Positions 8,735 through 17,471 of a DNA stretch of 64,000 nucleotides are shown piece by piece. Within the stretch, counting starts at the first letter, position 1. Each line of letters begins with the position of its first letter. The notes beneath the pieces were generated by a model. That model was given only the letters and a program-made list of their open reading frames with translations, was not told where the DNA came from and ran no database searches. Position numbers and translations under genes: made by a program. Source of the stretch: Croceimicrobium sp965228705 (GTDB taxonomy: Bacteria; Bacteroidota; Bacteroidia; Flavobacteriales; Schleiferiaceae); assembly GCF_965228705.1 (NCBI RefSeq), contig NZ_OZ245832.1, positions 2,976,001-3,040,000 of the forward strand, in the 5' to 3' direction.

Positions 8735-9430
8735 ATGGAAGAGATCATCAAGCTTCGCCAGATCAAGCGTGACTTTCCCCTTGGAAGTCAGGTGGTGAAA
8801 GTGCTAAAAGGCATTGATCTGGATGTGCGTCGCAATGAATATGTGGCTTTAATGGGGCCTTCGGGATCCGGAAAGTCGACCCTGATGAATTTATTAGGCT
8901 GTCTTGATACACCCACTAGTGGCGAATATTGGCTAAACGGAAAGGATGTAAGCAAAATGACCGATAATGAGTTGGCTGAAGTGCGAAACTCGGAGATCGG
9001 TTTTGTTTTTCAAACCTTTAACCTTTTGCCGCGTAGTACTGCCCTGGAAAACGTAGCTCTACCATTGGTATACGCAGGAGCCAATTCTACGGACCGTCAG
9101 GCTCGGGCCGAAGAAGTTTTAAACTCTGTAGGTCTAAGTGATCGCATGGATCACCGCCCCAATCAGCTTAGTGGAGGGCAGCGCCAAAGGGTGGCTGTGG
9201 CCAGAGCATTAGTTAATCATCCCTCCATTATTTTGGCGGATGAGCCTACCGGTAACCTCGACTCCAAAACCTCAGTAGAAATTATGAAGCTCTTTAGCGA
9301 TATCCACGCTCAAGGGAATACCGTAATTCTGGTAACGCATGAGGAGGACATTGCTCAGCACGCACATCGCATTATTCGTTTGCGCGATGGTATGATCGAA
9401 TCCGACGAAAAGAACGAACATGGATCTTAA
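8735..9430 (+). CDS. ABC transporter ATP-binding protein (MacB/LolD type)
   Basis: A 231-residue nucleotide-binding subunit with Walker A GPSGSGKST, the Q-loop FVFQTFNLLPR, the signature LSGGQRQRVAVARAL, Walker B IILADEPTGNLD and the H-loop VTHEE. The TFNLLP Q-loop and DEPTGNLD are typical of the MacB/LolD class, which powers lipoprotein or substrate extrusion with FtsX-like permeases. No permease gene is adjacent, so the partner must lie elsewhere. The 3' end overlaps the SDR gene by 11 bp, so the two are probably one transcript. Confidence 0.9.
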   Translation: MEEIIKLRQIKRDFPLGSQVVKVLKGIDLDVRRNEYVALMGPSGSGKSTLMNLLGCLDTPTSGEYWLNGKDVSKMTDNELAEVRNSEIGFVFQTFNLLPRSTALENVALPLVYAGANSTDRQARAEEVLNSVGLSDRMDHRPNQLSGGQRQRVAVARALVNHPSIILADEPTGNLDSKTSVEIMKLFSDIHAQGNTVILVTHEEDIAQHAHRIIRLRDGMIESDEKNEHGS

Positions 9431-10208
9431 TCTTAGTGGTAAGAAAGCCCTGATCTGCGGCAGCAGTGATGGTATCGGTAAAGCGGCAGCCGAAGAAATT
9501 GCCCGCATGGGAGCCAGTGTAACTCTTTTGGCTCGCAATCCAGAGAAACTCGAAAAAGTAAAATTCCAACTCAGTACCGCCCATGGTCAGCAACACCAAA
9601 TTTTGGTCGCTGACTTTGATGATTTAGTGGGCCTCGAGTCTGAGTTAACCGCACATATTCGTGCTGGGAACGATTATAATATCCTCGTTAATAATAGTGG
9701 TGGACCACCCGCCGGACCTGCGCATAAAGCCGGTTTGGAGGAATATGTTAGCGCCTTCCGTCGCCATTTATTAGCGAATCAGTTGATTAGCTCATCCCTT
9801 TTAGAGGGAATGCGCAAAAGTGGCTATGGACGGATTATTAATGTGATTTCCACTTCTGTAAAAGCACCTTTACCAAATTTGGGAGTTAGTAATACTATTC
9901 GTGGAGCAGTGGCCAATTGGTCGAAAACCTTGAGCCGCGAATTAGGTCCGGATGGCATTACCGTAAACAATGTATTACCCGGAGCCACGGAAACTTTGCG
10001 CTTGACTTCCATTATCAGCAATAAAGCCCAGAAAACCGGAAAAAGTGAAGCGGAGGTTTCTGCTGAAATGACTTCCGAAATTCCCTTAGCCCGTTTCGCT
10101 AAGCCCGAAGAAGTAGCCAATGCCATTGCCTTCTTAGCTTCACCAGCAGCGGCCTACATTAGTGGAATTAATGTCCCGGTAGACGGAGGCCGTACGCCAA
10201 ACTTATAA
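9420..10208 (+). CDS. Non-canonical short-chain dehydrogenase/reductase family protein
   Basis: A 262-residue Rossmann-fold protein. The nucleotide-binding loop is CGSSDGIG (13-20) rather than TGxxxGIG, and NNSGG (91-95) replaces NNAG. At the active site, where classical SDRs have YxxxK, the sequence is SNTIR (S157-R161), so both the Tyr and the Lys are missing; a Ser cluster (ISTS, 143-146) is present. This fits a known divergent BKR-like SDR subgroup without a perfect catalytic tetrad. It begins inside the ABC ATPase gene and ends 2 bp before the aldehyde dehydrogenase gene. Its reaction cannot be inferred. In other Bacteroidota similar SDRs accompany ALDH8 enzymes in 3-hydroxyanthranilate degradation (recalled from the family, not shown here). 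Confidence 0.85.
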   Translation: MDLNLSGKKALICGSSDGIGKAAAEEIARMGASVTLLARNPEKLEKVKFQLSTAHGQQHQILVADFDDLVGLESELTAHIRAGNDYNILVNNSGGPPAGPAHKAGLEEYVSAFRRHLLANQLISSSLLEGMRKSGYGRIINVISTSVKAPLPNLGVSNTIRGAVANWSKTLSRELGPDGITVNNVLPGATETLRLTSIISNKAQKTGKSEAEVSAEMTSEIPLARFAKPEEVANAIAFLASPAAAYISGINVPVDGGRTPNL

Positions 10209-10210
10209 GG

Positions 10211-11653
10211 ATGGAAAAATTACAGAATTACATTGGAGGAGAGCTTTGTTCTCCCGTTCAAGGCGAATACCTCGATAATTTCGAACCTGCCAAAGGCGAA
10301 GTCTATTCCTTAATTCCTCGTTCGGGGGCGGAAGATGTGGCCGCAGCTGTAGCGGCTGCTGAAGCGGCATTTCCCGCCTGGTCCGCTTTAAGCAATGCCG
10401 AGCGCAGTAAGCACTTAATGGCACTAAGTAATCGCATTGCCGAGCGTCTCGATGAATTGGCCATGGCCGAAAGTCGGGATAATGGCAAGCCATTTAAATT
10501 GGCTCAGTCGGTAGATATCCCTAGAGCCCGTGATAATTTTGCCTTCTTTGCCACCGCTATTTTGCATCAGGAAGATGAATTCCACAATATGGGAAGCAAG
10601 GGGTTTAATTATACCCTGCGTCAGCCCTTAGGCTCTGTGGCCTGTATCTCCCCCTGGAATTTGCCGCTCTATTTATTCAGTTGGAAAATTGCTCCGGCTT
10701 TAGCCAGTGGCAACTGTGTTATTGCCAAGCCATCGGAGGTAACTCCTTATACCGCTTATTTGCTTTCGCAGATTTGCATCGAAGTAGGATTCCCGGCGGG
10801 AGTACTCAATATTGTACACGGCTTAGGCGCAGAGGCCGGACAAGCCATGGTAGAGAATGATACCATTAAGGCGATATCCTTTACCGGTGGAACGGCTACT
10901 GGAGCGCGTATTGCCAGCATTGCGGCACCTAAGTTCAAGAAGATGTCATTGGAATTGGGTGGTAAAAACCCCAATATCATCTTTGATGATTGTGACTTTG
11001 AACGGGCCGTGAAAATCAGCACCCGTGCGGCCTTTGCCAATCAGGGCCAAATTTGCCTTTGCGGAAGTCGCATTTTCGTACAACGCGGAATTTACGATCG
11101 ATTCAAGGAGGCCTTTGTTGAGCGTGTAAAGGGCTTAAAAGTAGGGGCTCCTCAAGAAGAGAGCTCTCGTATGGGAGCCGTGGTTTCCGAAGCGCATATG
11201 GAAAAGATATTGTCTTATATCCAATTAGCGCAGGAAGAAGGTGGCCAGATTTTGCATGGAGGAAAGCGAGTAGAAATGCCGGTACCTTATGATAAGGGTT
11301 ATTTCCTGGAGCCTACGGTAATTGAAGGATTGAGTTTTGATTGTCGTACCAATCAGGAAGAAATATTTGGTCCGGTAGTTACTCTTACTCCTTTTGATAC
11401 AGAAGAAGAGGTTTTGATGATGGCCAATAGCACCGAATACGGTTTAGCTTGCACCATTTTTACTCAAGACTTAAATCGTGCTCACCGTGTGGCTCGCGAT
11501 ATCCATAGCGGAATTGTGTGGATTAATGATTGGTTAGTACGCGATTTACGTACGCCTTTCGGCGGAATGAAAAACAGCGGCGTGGGGCGCGAAGGTGGCT
11601 TTGAGGCTTTGAAATTCTTTACTGAGGCTAAGAACGTTTGCTTTAATTATTAG
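10211..11653 (+). CDS. Aldehyde dehydrogenase, ALDH8/2-aminomuconic semialdehyde dehydrogenase type
   Basis: A 480-residue NAD(P)-dependent aldehyde dehydrogenase of full family length. The catalytic Cys is C282 (FANQGQICLC) and the general base is E248 (LELGGKNP). The cofactor motifs PWNLPL and SFTGGTATG are intact. The C-terminal block WLVRDLRTPFGGMKNSGVGREGG closely resembles ALDH8A1 and bacterial 2-amino/2-hydroxymuconic semialdehyde dehydrogenases, which oxidise ring-cleavage semialdehydes of tryptophan or catechol breakdown. The ring-cleavage dioxygenase and decarboxylase expected in that pathway are not in this window, so the substrate stays inferred. It follows the SDR with a 2-bp gap. 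Confidence 0.88.
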   Translation: MEKLQNYIGGELCSPVQGEYLDNFEPAKGEVYSLIPRSGAEDVAAAVAAAEAAFPAWSALSNAERSKHLMALSNRIAERLDELAMAESRDNGKPFKLAQSVDIPRARDNFAFFATAILHQEDEFHNMGSKGFNYTLRQPLGSVACISPWNLPLYLFSWKIAPALASGNCVIAKPSEVTPYTAYLLSQICIEVGFPAGVLNIVHGLGAEAGQAMVENDTIKAISFTGGTATGARIASIAAPKFKKMSLELGGKNPNIIFDDCDFERAVKISTRAAFANQGQICLCGSRIFVQRGIYDRFKEAFVERVKGLKVGAPQEESSRMGAVVSEAHMEKILSYIQLAQEEGGQILHGGKRVEMPVPYDKGYFLEPTVIEGLSFDCRTNQEEIFGPVVTLTPFDTEEEVLMMANSTEYGLACTIFTQDLNRAHRVARDIHSGIVWINDWLVRDLRTPFGGMKNSGVGREGGFEALKFFTEAKNVCFNY

Positions 11654-11661
11654 CAGGATTT

Positions 11662-12063
11662 ATGAGTAATTACTTAATCGCATTTATTCCCTTTATTCTA
11701 TTCTACTTCCTGGCGCGGATAATGATGGATCGGGCCAATCGCAAATTGGATGCCGAGAAGAAAGCCGAAATGGTGGACTTGTTTTCCAATCGATCGCCCC
11801 TGCGCTATCTATGGTTAGCCTTCTTATTGGGAGGACTTTATGCGGTTTGGCAGGCAGAATTACTCGATCTTAATTATACTCTGGCCTTTTATTTTGCTGG
11901 CCTGATTGTGTACTCCGTTTTTTACGGCCGAAAATCGGTGGGTTTATTAAAGGCGAATAATTTTCCACCGGATTACATTCGTGCTTATCTCAGTGCCACC
12001 CTATTTCAATGGGCGGGAATCGCCTTTTTGGTATTCGGGATGATATTGGTACGCAATGGCTAA
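11662..12063 (+). CDS. Small four-helix membrane protein, unknown function
   Basis: A 133-residue protein with four predicted membrane segments (about residues 3-20, 48-65, 74-90 and 108-129). A basic/acidic cytoplasmic loop (DRANRKLDAEKKAE) lies between the first two. No recognised domain or catalytic motif. It follows the aldehyde dehydrogenase after 8 bp and overlaps the GNAT start by 8 bp, so it belongs to the same transcript. Confidence 0.7.
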   Translation: MSNYLIAFIPFILFYFLARIMMDRANRKLDAEKKAEMVDLFSNRSPLRYLWLAFLLGGLYAVWQAELLDLNYTLAFYFAGLIVYSVFYGRKSVGLLKANNFPPDYIRAYLSATLFQWAGIAFLVFGMILVRNG

Positions 12064-12520
12064 GACCGATCTTAGGATAGAAAGAACGAATTCCAAGAAT
12101 CCAGATTTTATTGCCCTGGTGCAATTGCTGGATGCTGAACTGGTTCATCGTGATGGACCCATGAATAGCTTTTACCATCAGTTTAATGGCATTGAAGATT
12201 TAAAGCAGGCTTTGCTTTTATACCAGGGAGATCAGGCCCTAGCCTGTGGTGCCTTTAAAAATAAGTCAGCGGATACCGCAGAGGTAAAGCGCATGTACGT
12301 AGTCGAAAGCCAGCGCTCCCAGGGATTGGCCAGTCAATTGTTGGCAGCCTTGGAAGATTGGGCTCGAGAATTAGCATTGAAGCGATTGGTTCTGGAAACC
12401 GGTATCAATCAGCCAGAAGCTATTCGTTTGTACGAGAAGAACGGCTATCAACGGATTCCGAATTATCCACCTTATGAAGGGGTGGATACCAGTTATTGTT
12501 TTGAGAAAATAGTGAATTAA
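12056..12520 (+). CDS. GNAT family N-acetyltransferase
   Basis: A 154-residue acetyltransferase. The acetyl-CoA binding segment is visible as VKRMYVVESQRSQGLASQLL (motif A with the Q/RxxGxA loop), followed by motif B (LVLETGINQPEAIRLYEKNGYQRI). It transfers an acetyl group from acetyl-CoA to an amine; the substrate cannot be inferred. It is the last gene of the ABC-SDR-ALDH-membrane protein run and is followed immediately by a hairpin terminator. Confidence 0.87.
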   Translation: MAKTDLRIERTNSKNPDFIALVQLLDAELVHRDGPMNSFYHQFNGIEDLKQALLLYQGDQALACGAFKNKSADTAEVKRMYVVESQRSQGLASQLLAALEDWARELALKRLVLETGINQPEAIRLYEKNGYQRIPNYPPYEGVDTSYCFEKIVN

Positions 12521-12546
12521 AAAAGCCCCAAATCGGGGCCTTTTTT
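12519..12546. terminator. Bidirectional rho-independent terminator
   Basis: GCCCC and GGGGC flank a 5-nt loop (AAATC), preceded by A6 and followed by T6. It lies between two convergent genes and can serve both strands. Confidence 0.85.
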
Positions 12547-12564
12547 CTTGAGAGAAGTCGAAAA

Positions 12565-13671
12565 CTAAATTCGACTGATTATACCCAGGTTGAAGCCAAT
12601 CCAGGCTTTTTGCTGGGCTTCGGGCCCTACGGAACTATTCAACTCCAAGGCGCTGTTCACACGGGCAAAGTGAGCTTCATCAAATTCGTCCGAGCGATAG
12701 TGGTTAAAACTCAAACCGCCACTGAGGGACCATACCTTAGTTAAGTGGTATTGATAGTTTAAGCGAGCGCTGGTCCAAAAGGCATAATTATCCAGACCAT
12801 CAAAATCATTTCGCAAATGTTGGAAGCCAAATTCTAATGCGATTCCGTGCTTTTCATTCCAGTTGTACAAGCTTCCTAAACCCAGTCCCAGTCCTAAGGT
12901 GTTTTCTTGATCAAAACTTCCATAGCCCAAGCTCACAAAAGAATAGAGCTTTTCGACACCCATTTTAAATTGGAGATTACTGTACAGCATTTCGGTGCTA
13001 CTCAGTTCAAAGGCATAATAGCCTTTATTCACGATGTTGATTAAGCCTAAAGAATAGCCTTCAGAAACCGAGTCGACAATGTTAACCAGGCCTAATTGAA
13101 AGCCGGTGTTTTCTTTGGAGCCAAGGCTTCGACTGCGATTGATCATTCCAATTTGGAAGCCTTCCATATGCTTTGCCAGGTTTAAGATTCCTGACATTTG
13201 AATGCCTTGGAATTTTTGCAAGTTTAGATTACTCAAACCGGCAATGGCAATTCCCTGGCTTTCGCTGGCCATATTGAAGAGTCCAGCCACATTTATACCT
13301 TCTACTCGACCTAAGTTTAGGTTTCCTAAACCGGCAATGACAGCGCCGCTAGAGCCCAAGTTTAAATTGAAGAGACCCGCACTCTGAAAGCCATTCAAGT
13401 TGCCCATATTGATATTGCTGAGGCCAGCCATCTGGAAACCTTGCACATCGGCATTATTATAATTGAGCAAAGAGCCCAATTCAAAGCCATTGAGTCCACC
13501 GTTTAAACCAACCAGAATATTGAAGGAGAAATTGTGTGCCTCAGAAAGGGAATGAATGCCGCTGCTACCTAAGGGATACACAAAGCTAACCTGGGCTTTG
13601 GCATCGCTTTGGGCTTGAACCATTCCAGAGAAGGAAAGGCCCAGAATCAGAGCTAAAATCTGTTTTTTCAT
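12565..13671 (-). CDS. Secreted surface protein with about 16-residue G(F/I)xxAGLxN repeats and a C-terminal barrel-like region
   Basis: A 368-residue exported protein (signal peptide to about residue 20, VQA-QS). Residues about 62-220 contain roughly eleven consecutive repeats of the form G-(F/I)-x-x-(A/S/G)-(G/L/I)-x-x-N, with Gly at 62, 78, 94, 109, 125, 140, 156, 171, 190, 205 and 217. They resemble the LA_2272-type surface repeats and probably form a beta-solenoid. The last 150 residues have alternating aromatic/hydrophobic strands (LGYGSF, GLGLGLGSLYNW, LEFGFQHL) and end GIISRI, as in an outer-membrane beta-barrel. No function is known. Confidence 0.75.
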   Translation of the reverse strand: MKKQILALILGLSFSGMVQAQSDAKAQVSFVYPLGSSGIHSLSEAHNFSFNILVGLNGGLNGFELGSLLNYNNADVQGFQMAGLSNINMGNLNGFQSAGLFNLNLGSSGAVIAGLGNLNLGRVEGINVAGLFNMASESQGIAIAGLSNLNLQKFQGIQMSGILNLAKHMEGFQIGMINRSRSLGSKENTGFQLGLVNIVDSVSEGYSLGLINIVNKGYYAFELSSTEMLYSNLQFKMGVEKLYSFVSLGYGSFDQENTLGLGLGLGSLYNWNEKHGIALEFGFQHLRNDFDGLDNYAFWTSARLNYQYHLTKVWSLSGGLSFNHYRSDEFDEAHFARVNSALELNSSVGPEAQQKAWIGFNLGIISRI

Positions 13672-13698
13672 AAAAAGGGATTTTGGGTTAGGGGAGCT

Positions 13699-14370
13699 TT
13701 AGTTAGTCTGTTGTTTTCTTGAGTTTTCTATGATCTCGAGAGCACTTCGAGCTGCATGTTGGTTGGCGGGATGTTCATTAGTAAGCAAGCGCTTAAGGAG
13801 GGGCTCAAAATCGTCAAGGAGGAGATAGCCAGCGCTAAATGCTGCAGTACTTAATACACTGGAGGGGTAGAGGTCGGGTCGGTTTAAGGCCTGGAAAATG
13901 GGCCAGGCTAAAGCTTGAAGGTTAAAGTCTTCGGGCCCCAGGGGCAGGATTACAATCTTTTCCCCAATCTCCGGGTCGCGCCTTTTTAAGGCATGATAGG
14001 TGATTAGCTCTTCCATAGCAGCATAGGCCGCCCTTTGCAATTCATCATCATCCGAGTGTAAAAAGGAAACCAGCCAGGGCATGATTTCGGGCTCATGACT
14101 GTCTGCTAGGAGCTTCATTCCTGTTAGCTGCTTTTCCTTATCTGATGACAGTAGTTTTCGAACTGCGCCAGGATAATCGGCCATTATCTTAAAGGCCTTC
14201 AATGAATCGATGAAGCGCTCGTAATCTGCTTCCATTTTAACGGGATCATATTTGGGTGCCAGCTCAGGAGGTAAATAGCAAGCCACCACTTTTTGAGCCC
14301 GAAGCCCATGTGCTAAGCTGAGGCTTAGCACTACTAAAAGGCGACTGAAGAAGATTTCTGCATTGCTCAT
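13699..14370 (-). CDS. Exported HEAT-like repeat protein
   Basis: A 223-residue protein with an N-terminal hydrophobic segment (FFSRLLVVLSLSLAHGLRAQ) compatible with a signal peptide. Residues about 70-215 are paired amphipathic helices resembling HEAT repeats (AVRKLLSSDKEKQLTGMKLLAD, IMPWLVSFLHSDDDELQRAAYAAMEEL, FEPLLKRLLTNEHPANQHAARSALEII). Such repeats usually mediate protein contacts. The start overlaps the stop of the upstream PD40 lipoprotein gene by 4 bp, so the two are probably functional partners. Confidence 0.7.
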   Translation of the reverse strand: MSNAEIFFSRLLVVLSLSLAHGLRAQKVVACYLPPELAPKYDPVKMEADYERFIDSLKAFKIMADYPGAVRKLLSSDKEKQLTGMKLLADSHEPEIMPWLVSFLHSDDDELQRAAYAAMEELITYHALKRRDPEIGEKIVILPLGPEDFNLQALAWPIFQALNRPDLYPSSVLSTAAFSAGYLLLDDFEPLLKRLLTNEHPANQHAARSALEIIENSRKQQTN

Positions 14371-15398
14371 AATTGGGCTTTTTTACGATAGTATTCGAGG
14401 TCAATTTTACAAGCGTAAAAATTGAGGGAGCCATTCCGACTGGATTCATTGATCCCCTTGAATGCTTCGTAGTCGGTAATGGCTTCCTGCTTAATTTGGG
14501 CTCCTTTTCGGCCGGTGGTAAATACCAAATATTGGCCATTCGGACTCAGCCAGGGGCTACCGTCAATTTGATCGCTGTTGATTGTAGGACCTAAGTTTTG
14601 AGGATCGGTCCAACTGGTGTCGGATCGGCGAAAGCTGATATAGAGATCGCTATTGCCAAAGCCGTCTTCCGCATCTACTCGAACAAATACGATATACGAT
14701 TCATCGGCCGCCACAAATGCATCGGCCTCGCGCGCTTCGGTATTGATATTTGCTGGAAGGGCAATAGCTTTTCCATACACACCATCCTTGAAGTCGGCAT
14801 AATAGAGGTCGGAAATGTTTTCGAAATCCGAGTTGAAATAGAGTCGACCACTATTTGTAGGCAAAGGGTAAAATTCATTGCCGGCACTGGCCAATTCTCC
14901 TTTTACGGGCTGAGGATCCTGCCAAGCACCATTCTTCCATTGCACTTGCCAGAGGTCGAAATGAAAACCTTCTGCCTTTCCGGGATAATCTTTAAAGGTG
15001 CTGTAGTATAAATGCTTACCATCGGGGCTCATCTGTAGATCGGCCATGGGTATTTCCGCTTCGGCAAAAGGCAGCCATTGTGGTGGGTCAAAGGCGGTTC
15101 CATTCCATATCTGATAAGCGGGAGCGGTAAAACCCAGCTTTTGATTGGTGGCACAATAGAAAACGGTATCTCCGCCAGGGCTTACCGTAAAATTGAATTT
15201 GTCGATGGCGGTGGAGAGTTCTCCGGGCCGCAGGATTTGGGGGACCGGACCCAAGTCATCCGGTAGCCATGGATAACCATTAGCCGGTGCTTGCGAACCA
15301 GTTTCTTGGGGGGCTTCCGGATGACAGGCCCAGACTGCGGCAGTCAAGCTTATCAATAGGATGGGAAAACGGAAAGAAGACCAGGGGATGCTATTCAT
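14367..15398 (-). CDS. PD40/TolB-like beta-propeller lipoprotein
   Basis: A 343-residue lipoprotein with lipobox VWAC at about residues 22-25. Several WD40-like PD40 blades are visible: FTVSPGGDTVFYCA, MSPDGKHLYYST, NSGRLYFNSDFE, ADESYIVFVRVD and LSPNGQYLVFTT. PD40 propellers in Bacteroidota envelope proteins usually act as ligand- or partner-binding platforms rather than enzymes. It is translationally coupled (ATGA overlap) to the downstream HEAT-like gene and lies 6 bp after the frameshifted T9SS gene. Confidence 0.8.
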   Translation of the reverse strand: MNSIPWSSFRFPILLISLTAAVWACHPEAPQETGSQAPANGYPWLPDDLGPVPQILRPGELSTAIDKFNFTVSPGGDTVFYCATNQKLGFTAPAYQIWNGTAFDPPQWLPFAEAEIPMADLQMSPDGKHLYYSTFKDYPGKAEGFHFDLWQVQWKNGAWQDPQPVKGELASAGNEFYPLPTNSGRLYFNSDFENISDLYYADFKDGVYGKAIALPANINTEAREADAFVAADESYIVFVRVDAEDGFGNSDLYISFRRSDTSWTDPQNLGPTINSDQIDGSPWLSPNGQYLVFTTGRKGAQIKQEAITDYEAFKGINESSRNGSLNFYACKIDLEYYRKKAQL

Positions 15399-15404
15399 TT
15401 CCGC

Positions 15405-17032
15405 TTATTGAATGAGGATTTTTTTCGTTTGAGGCGCTCCGCCTTTAGATTCCAAGCGCAGGATATAAATGCCCGAAGCCAGGCCAGTGCAATTGATTTG
15501 AATCTTCTTTTGGTTTCCTTCTAAACTCAGGCACTTTTGTCCATCCAAGCGATACAGTTCCACCTTTTGCAGGGGATAGGGTGCTTCAATATGTAGAGAT
15601 CCCTGCGCAGGTTGCGGATAAACTTGGATTTGAGGCAATGTGACCTTTTCATTTAAGCCAATTTTATAGGCTTGGCAGTCATAGTTTTGTGCCTGATAAA
15701 AGGCTCTTAAGGCATCAGATTTGGACTTCAATTTTACGACCGAAGCAAAGGGGTTGAGGTCCGCTGAATCATTAGCATAGCTAATAGCCAAGTTCCAACA
15801 AATGGTATCTCCAGGCGGAAAAGAGGGCTTGGTATAGCGTAAAAGACAATCTGTTATTTCCGATTTATTAGGTGAATTGTACCAGTTGCTTTGGTCATTA
15901 TAAACCCAATTAGTTTGTGGACTAAAAGGAGGCGAACTTTGGTAACCTTCTCCGTTTAGGGTATCATTAAGTCCGCTTGGATTATCTAATCGCAAGACTT
16001 CACCATTTCGCCAACGGCCTGAATTAGGTTGAAATAATGGTTCTTATTTCTGGGGTAGTAGGTGTTAGTGTCTACTGTAGGAATGTAGTTATTGTAATAA
16101 AGGGAGCCATTGGCTTTATAGTCTAGATCGTAAACTGCAACGGCACCGGGATAGTTTCCAAAACCTTTGTAACCAAAATCAGTGGAATCGCGATTATAAG
16201 CGTAGATCATCGCTCTACTGGAGTCACTCCCGATCAGGTCATTCCAACCAACTCCAACGCTCAACCATTCGTAGAAATTCGTGCTGAATTGCTCATAGCT
16301 TCGGTTACTACGATTGATAATCCGATAATTAAGGAAGATGGAATTATTGAGATGGTAAACCTGGGCTTGGTCAAAGGCATAGACCATTAAATGGATTTCT
16401 AAGCCCATGCTATTGGTGTCAGAAAAGGCTATATCCCGGTTTAAATCATGGAATATCATATATACGGCCTCATCACCTCGAATCATCGGATAATCACCTA
16501 GAGAAGGTTCATAGATACCATTGCTGTCAAGATCATGGAAAGGAGCTAAATAAAAGGCCTCTCCGCGGTTGGTGTCTCCATGGGCAGGCCAATCGCGAAT
16601 GGTGCTATGCACCAGGTAGTTGGCCTCCTTGTAATGCGCATTGTGGTAATCAATGTCTATGCGACTGATTTGCCAAAGCTTTACAAACTGATTGATATAG
16701 TTGGGATCATTAAAATCATTACTAATTGGTCCGGTGTGAAAGTCAGTTTTACTGCCTAGTGGATCGAAGTCGGGGTTGTAGCCTTTTTGCATTGCGATGA
16801 ATTGCGCATTGTTATAATAGGCACCAATCCAAAGTAGGCCGTTAGTCATAATTCTTTGACCACCAGGGCTTTTAATAGTTAACTTGCCTACTCCCTGATA
16901 GTCCTGAAATAGCCCGCCATTATCACAAAGGACGGCCTCAAAATTATTGGTTCTAAGGGTAGTTGTTCGCTGGGCCATGAGGGTCGAGCTGCATATAAGG
17001 GCCAAGCTGAAACTGAGAATCTTTGTTTTCAT
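15405..17032 (-). pseudogene. T9SS-sorted secreted protein broken by a one-base frameshift
   Basis: Two reading frames together give one protein of about 540 residues. The first (17032 to 15986) has a signal peptide (MKTKILSFSLALICSSTLMA) and a body common in secreted Bacteroidota proteins (GGLFQDYQG, LGDYPMIRGDEAVYMIFHD), and reads NLIQ at 16021-16019 before running out of frame to a stop. In the next frame the DNA continues as RWRNGEVLRLDNPSGLNDT and runs to 15405, ending in a T9SS sorting domain (IQVYPQPAQGSLHIE ... GIYILRLESKG). Adding one base at about 16017 restores NLIQ-GRWRNGE. This is either a real pseudogene or an assembly error; there is no slippery heptamer suggesting programmed frameshifting. 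Confidence 0.85.
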
Positions 17033-17041
17033 AGGAAAGAA

Positions 17042-17404
17042 TTAAGAGTGCAGAATGCGCCAAGAGTTTGGGATGAAGGATCGCTGGTAGCCTCCGATTA
17101 GGCCCCATTCCCAGGCCTGTCTTTTCTTACTGCGCTGATAAGCCAATTCCGCAACCACGAAGAAGCTGCGTTGATAATTAGCATGGTAGAAAAAGCCGAG
17201 GCTTGGACTTAAGCTGATACTTCGCTGGCGCGGCGAATCTTTGCTTGAATTCCAATCTTTAAGCGAATAATGCAAGCTTCCATTAAGCCCGGGATGACTT
17301 ATAAATTCGCCATAATAGGCCAGGGAATAGCCATCGGAATTGAGCCATTGCGATTTAGCACTTAGTACCAATAGCAATAGAAACAGAGTGGTAGGGATCT
17401 TCAT
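17042..17404 (-). CDS. Short outer-membrane protein, probably truncated at its C-terminus
   Basis: A 120-residue exported protein with signal peptide MKIPTTLFLLLLVLSAKSQ. The body has alternating beta-strand patterns (LAYYGEFISHPGLNGSLHY, SLSPSLGFFYHANYQRSFFVVAELAYQ, EWGLIGGYQRSF). It resembles the first two-thirds of roughly 190-residue flavobacterial outer-membrane barrels whose chain continues after a GYxRSF motif. Here it stops 12 residues later, 9 bp before the next gene. A deletion between the two genes would explain this, but the comparison is from memory. Confidence 0.55.
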   Translation of the reverse strand: MKIPTTLFLLLLVLSAKSQWLNSDGYSLAYYGEFISHPGLNGSLHYSLKDWNSSKDSPRQRSISLSPSLGFFYHANYQRSFFVVAELAYQRSKKRQAWEWGLIGGYQRSFIPNSWRILHS

Positions 17405-17471
17405 TTAGAAACAAAAGAAGCCTGATGTACGAAGGGAAAATTGTAAAAAATCGACAGTTTAGCCTTAGGCC

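Noticed and set aside
14598..15011. A 137-codon open frame on the plus strand, antisense to the PD40 lipoprotein gene.
   Set aside because: It lies wholly inside a well-supported gene, has no signal or domain, and its composition follows the opposite-strand codons.
16010..16025. Programmed ribosomal frameshifting as an explanation for the split T9SS gene.
   Set aside because: No slippery heptamer or downstream pseudoknot is visible at the junction; mutation or sequencing error is simpler.
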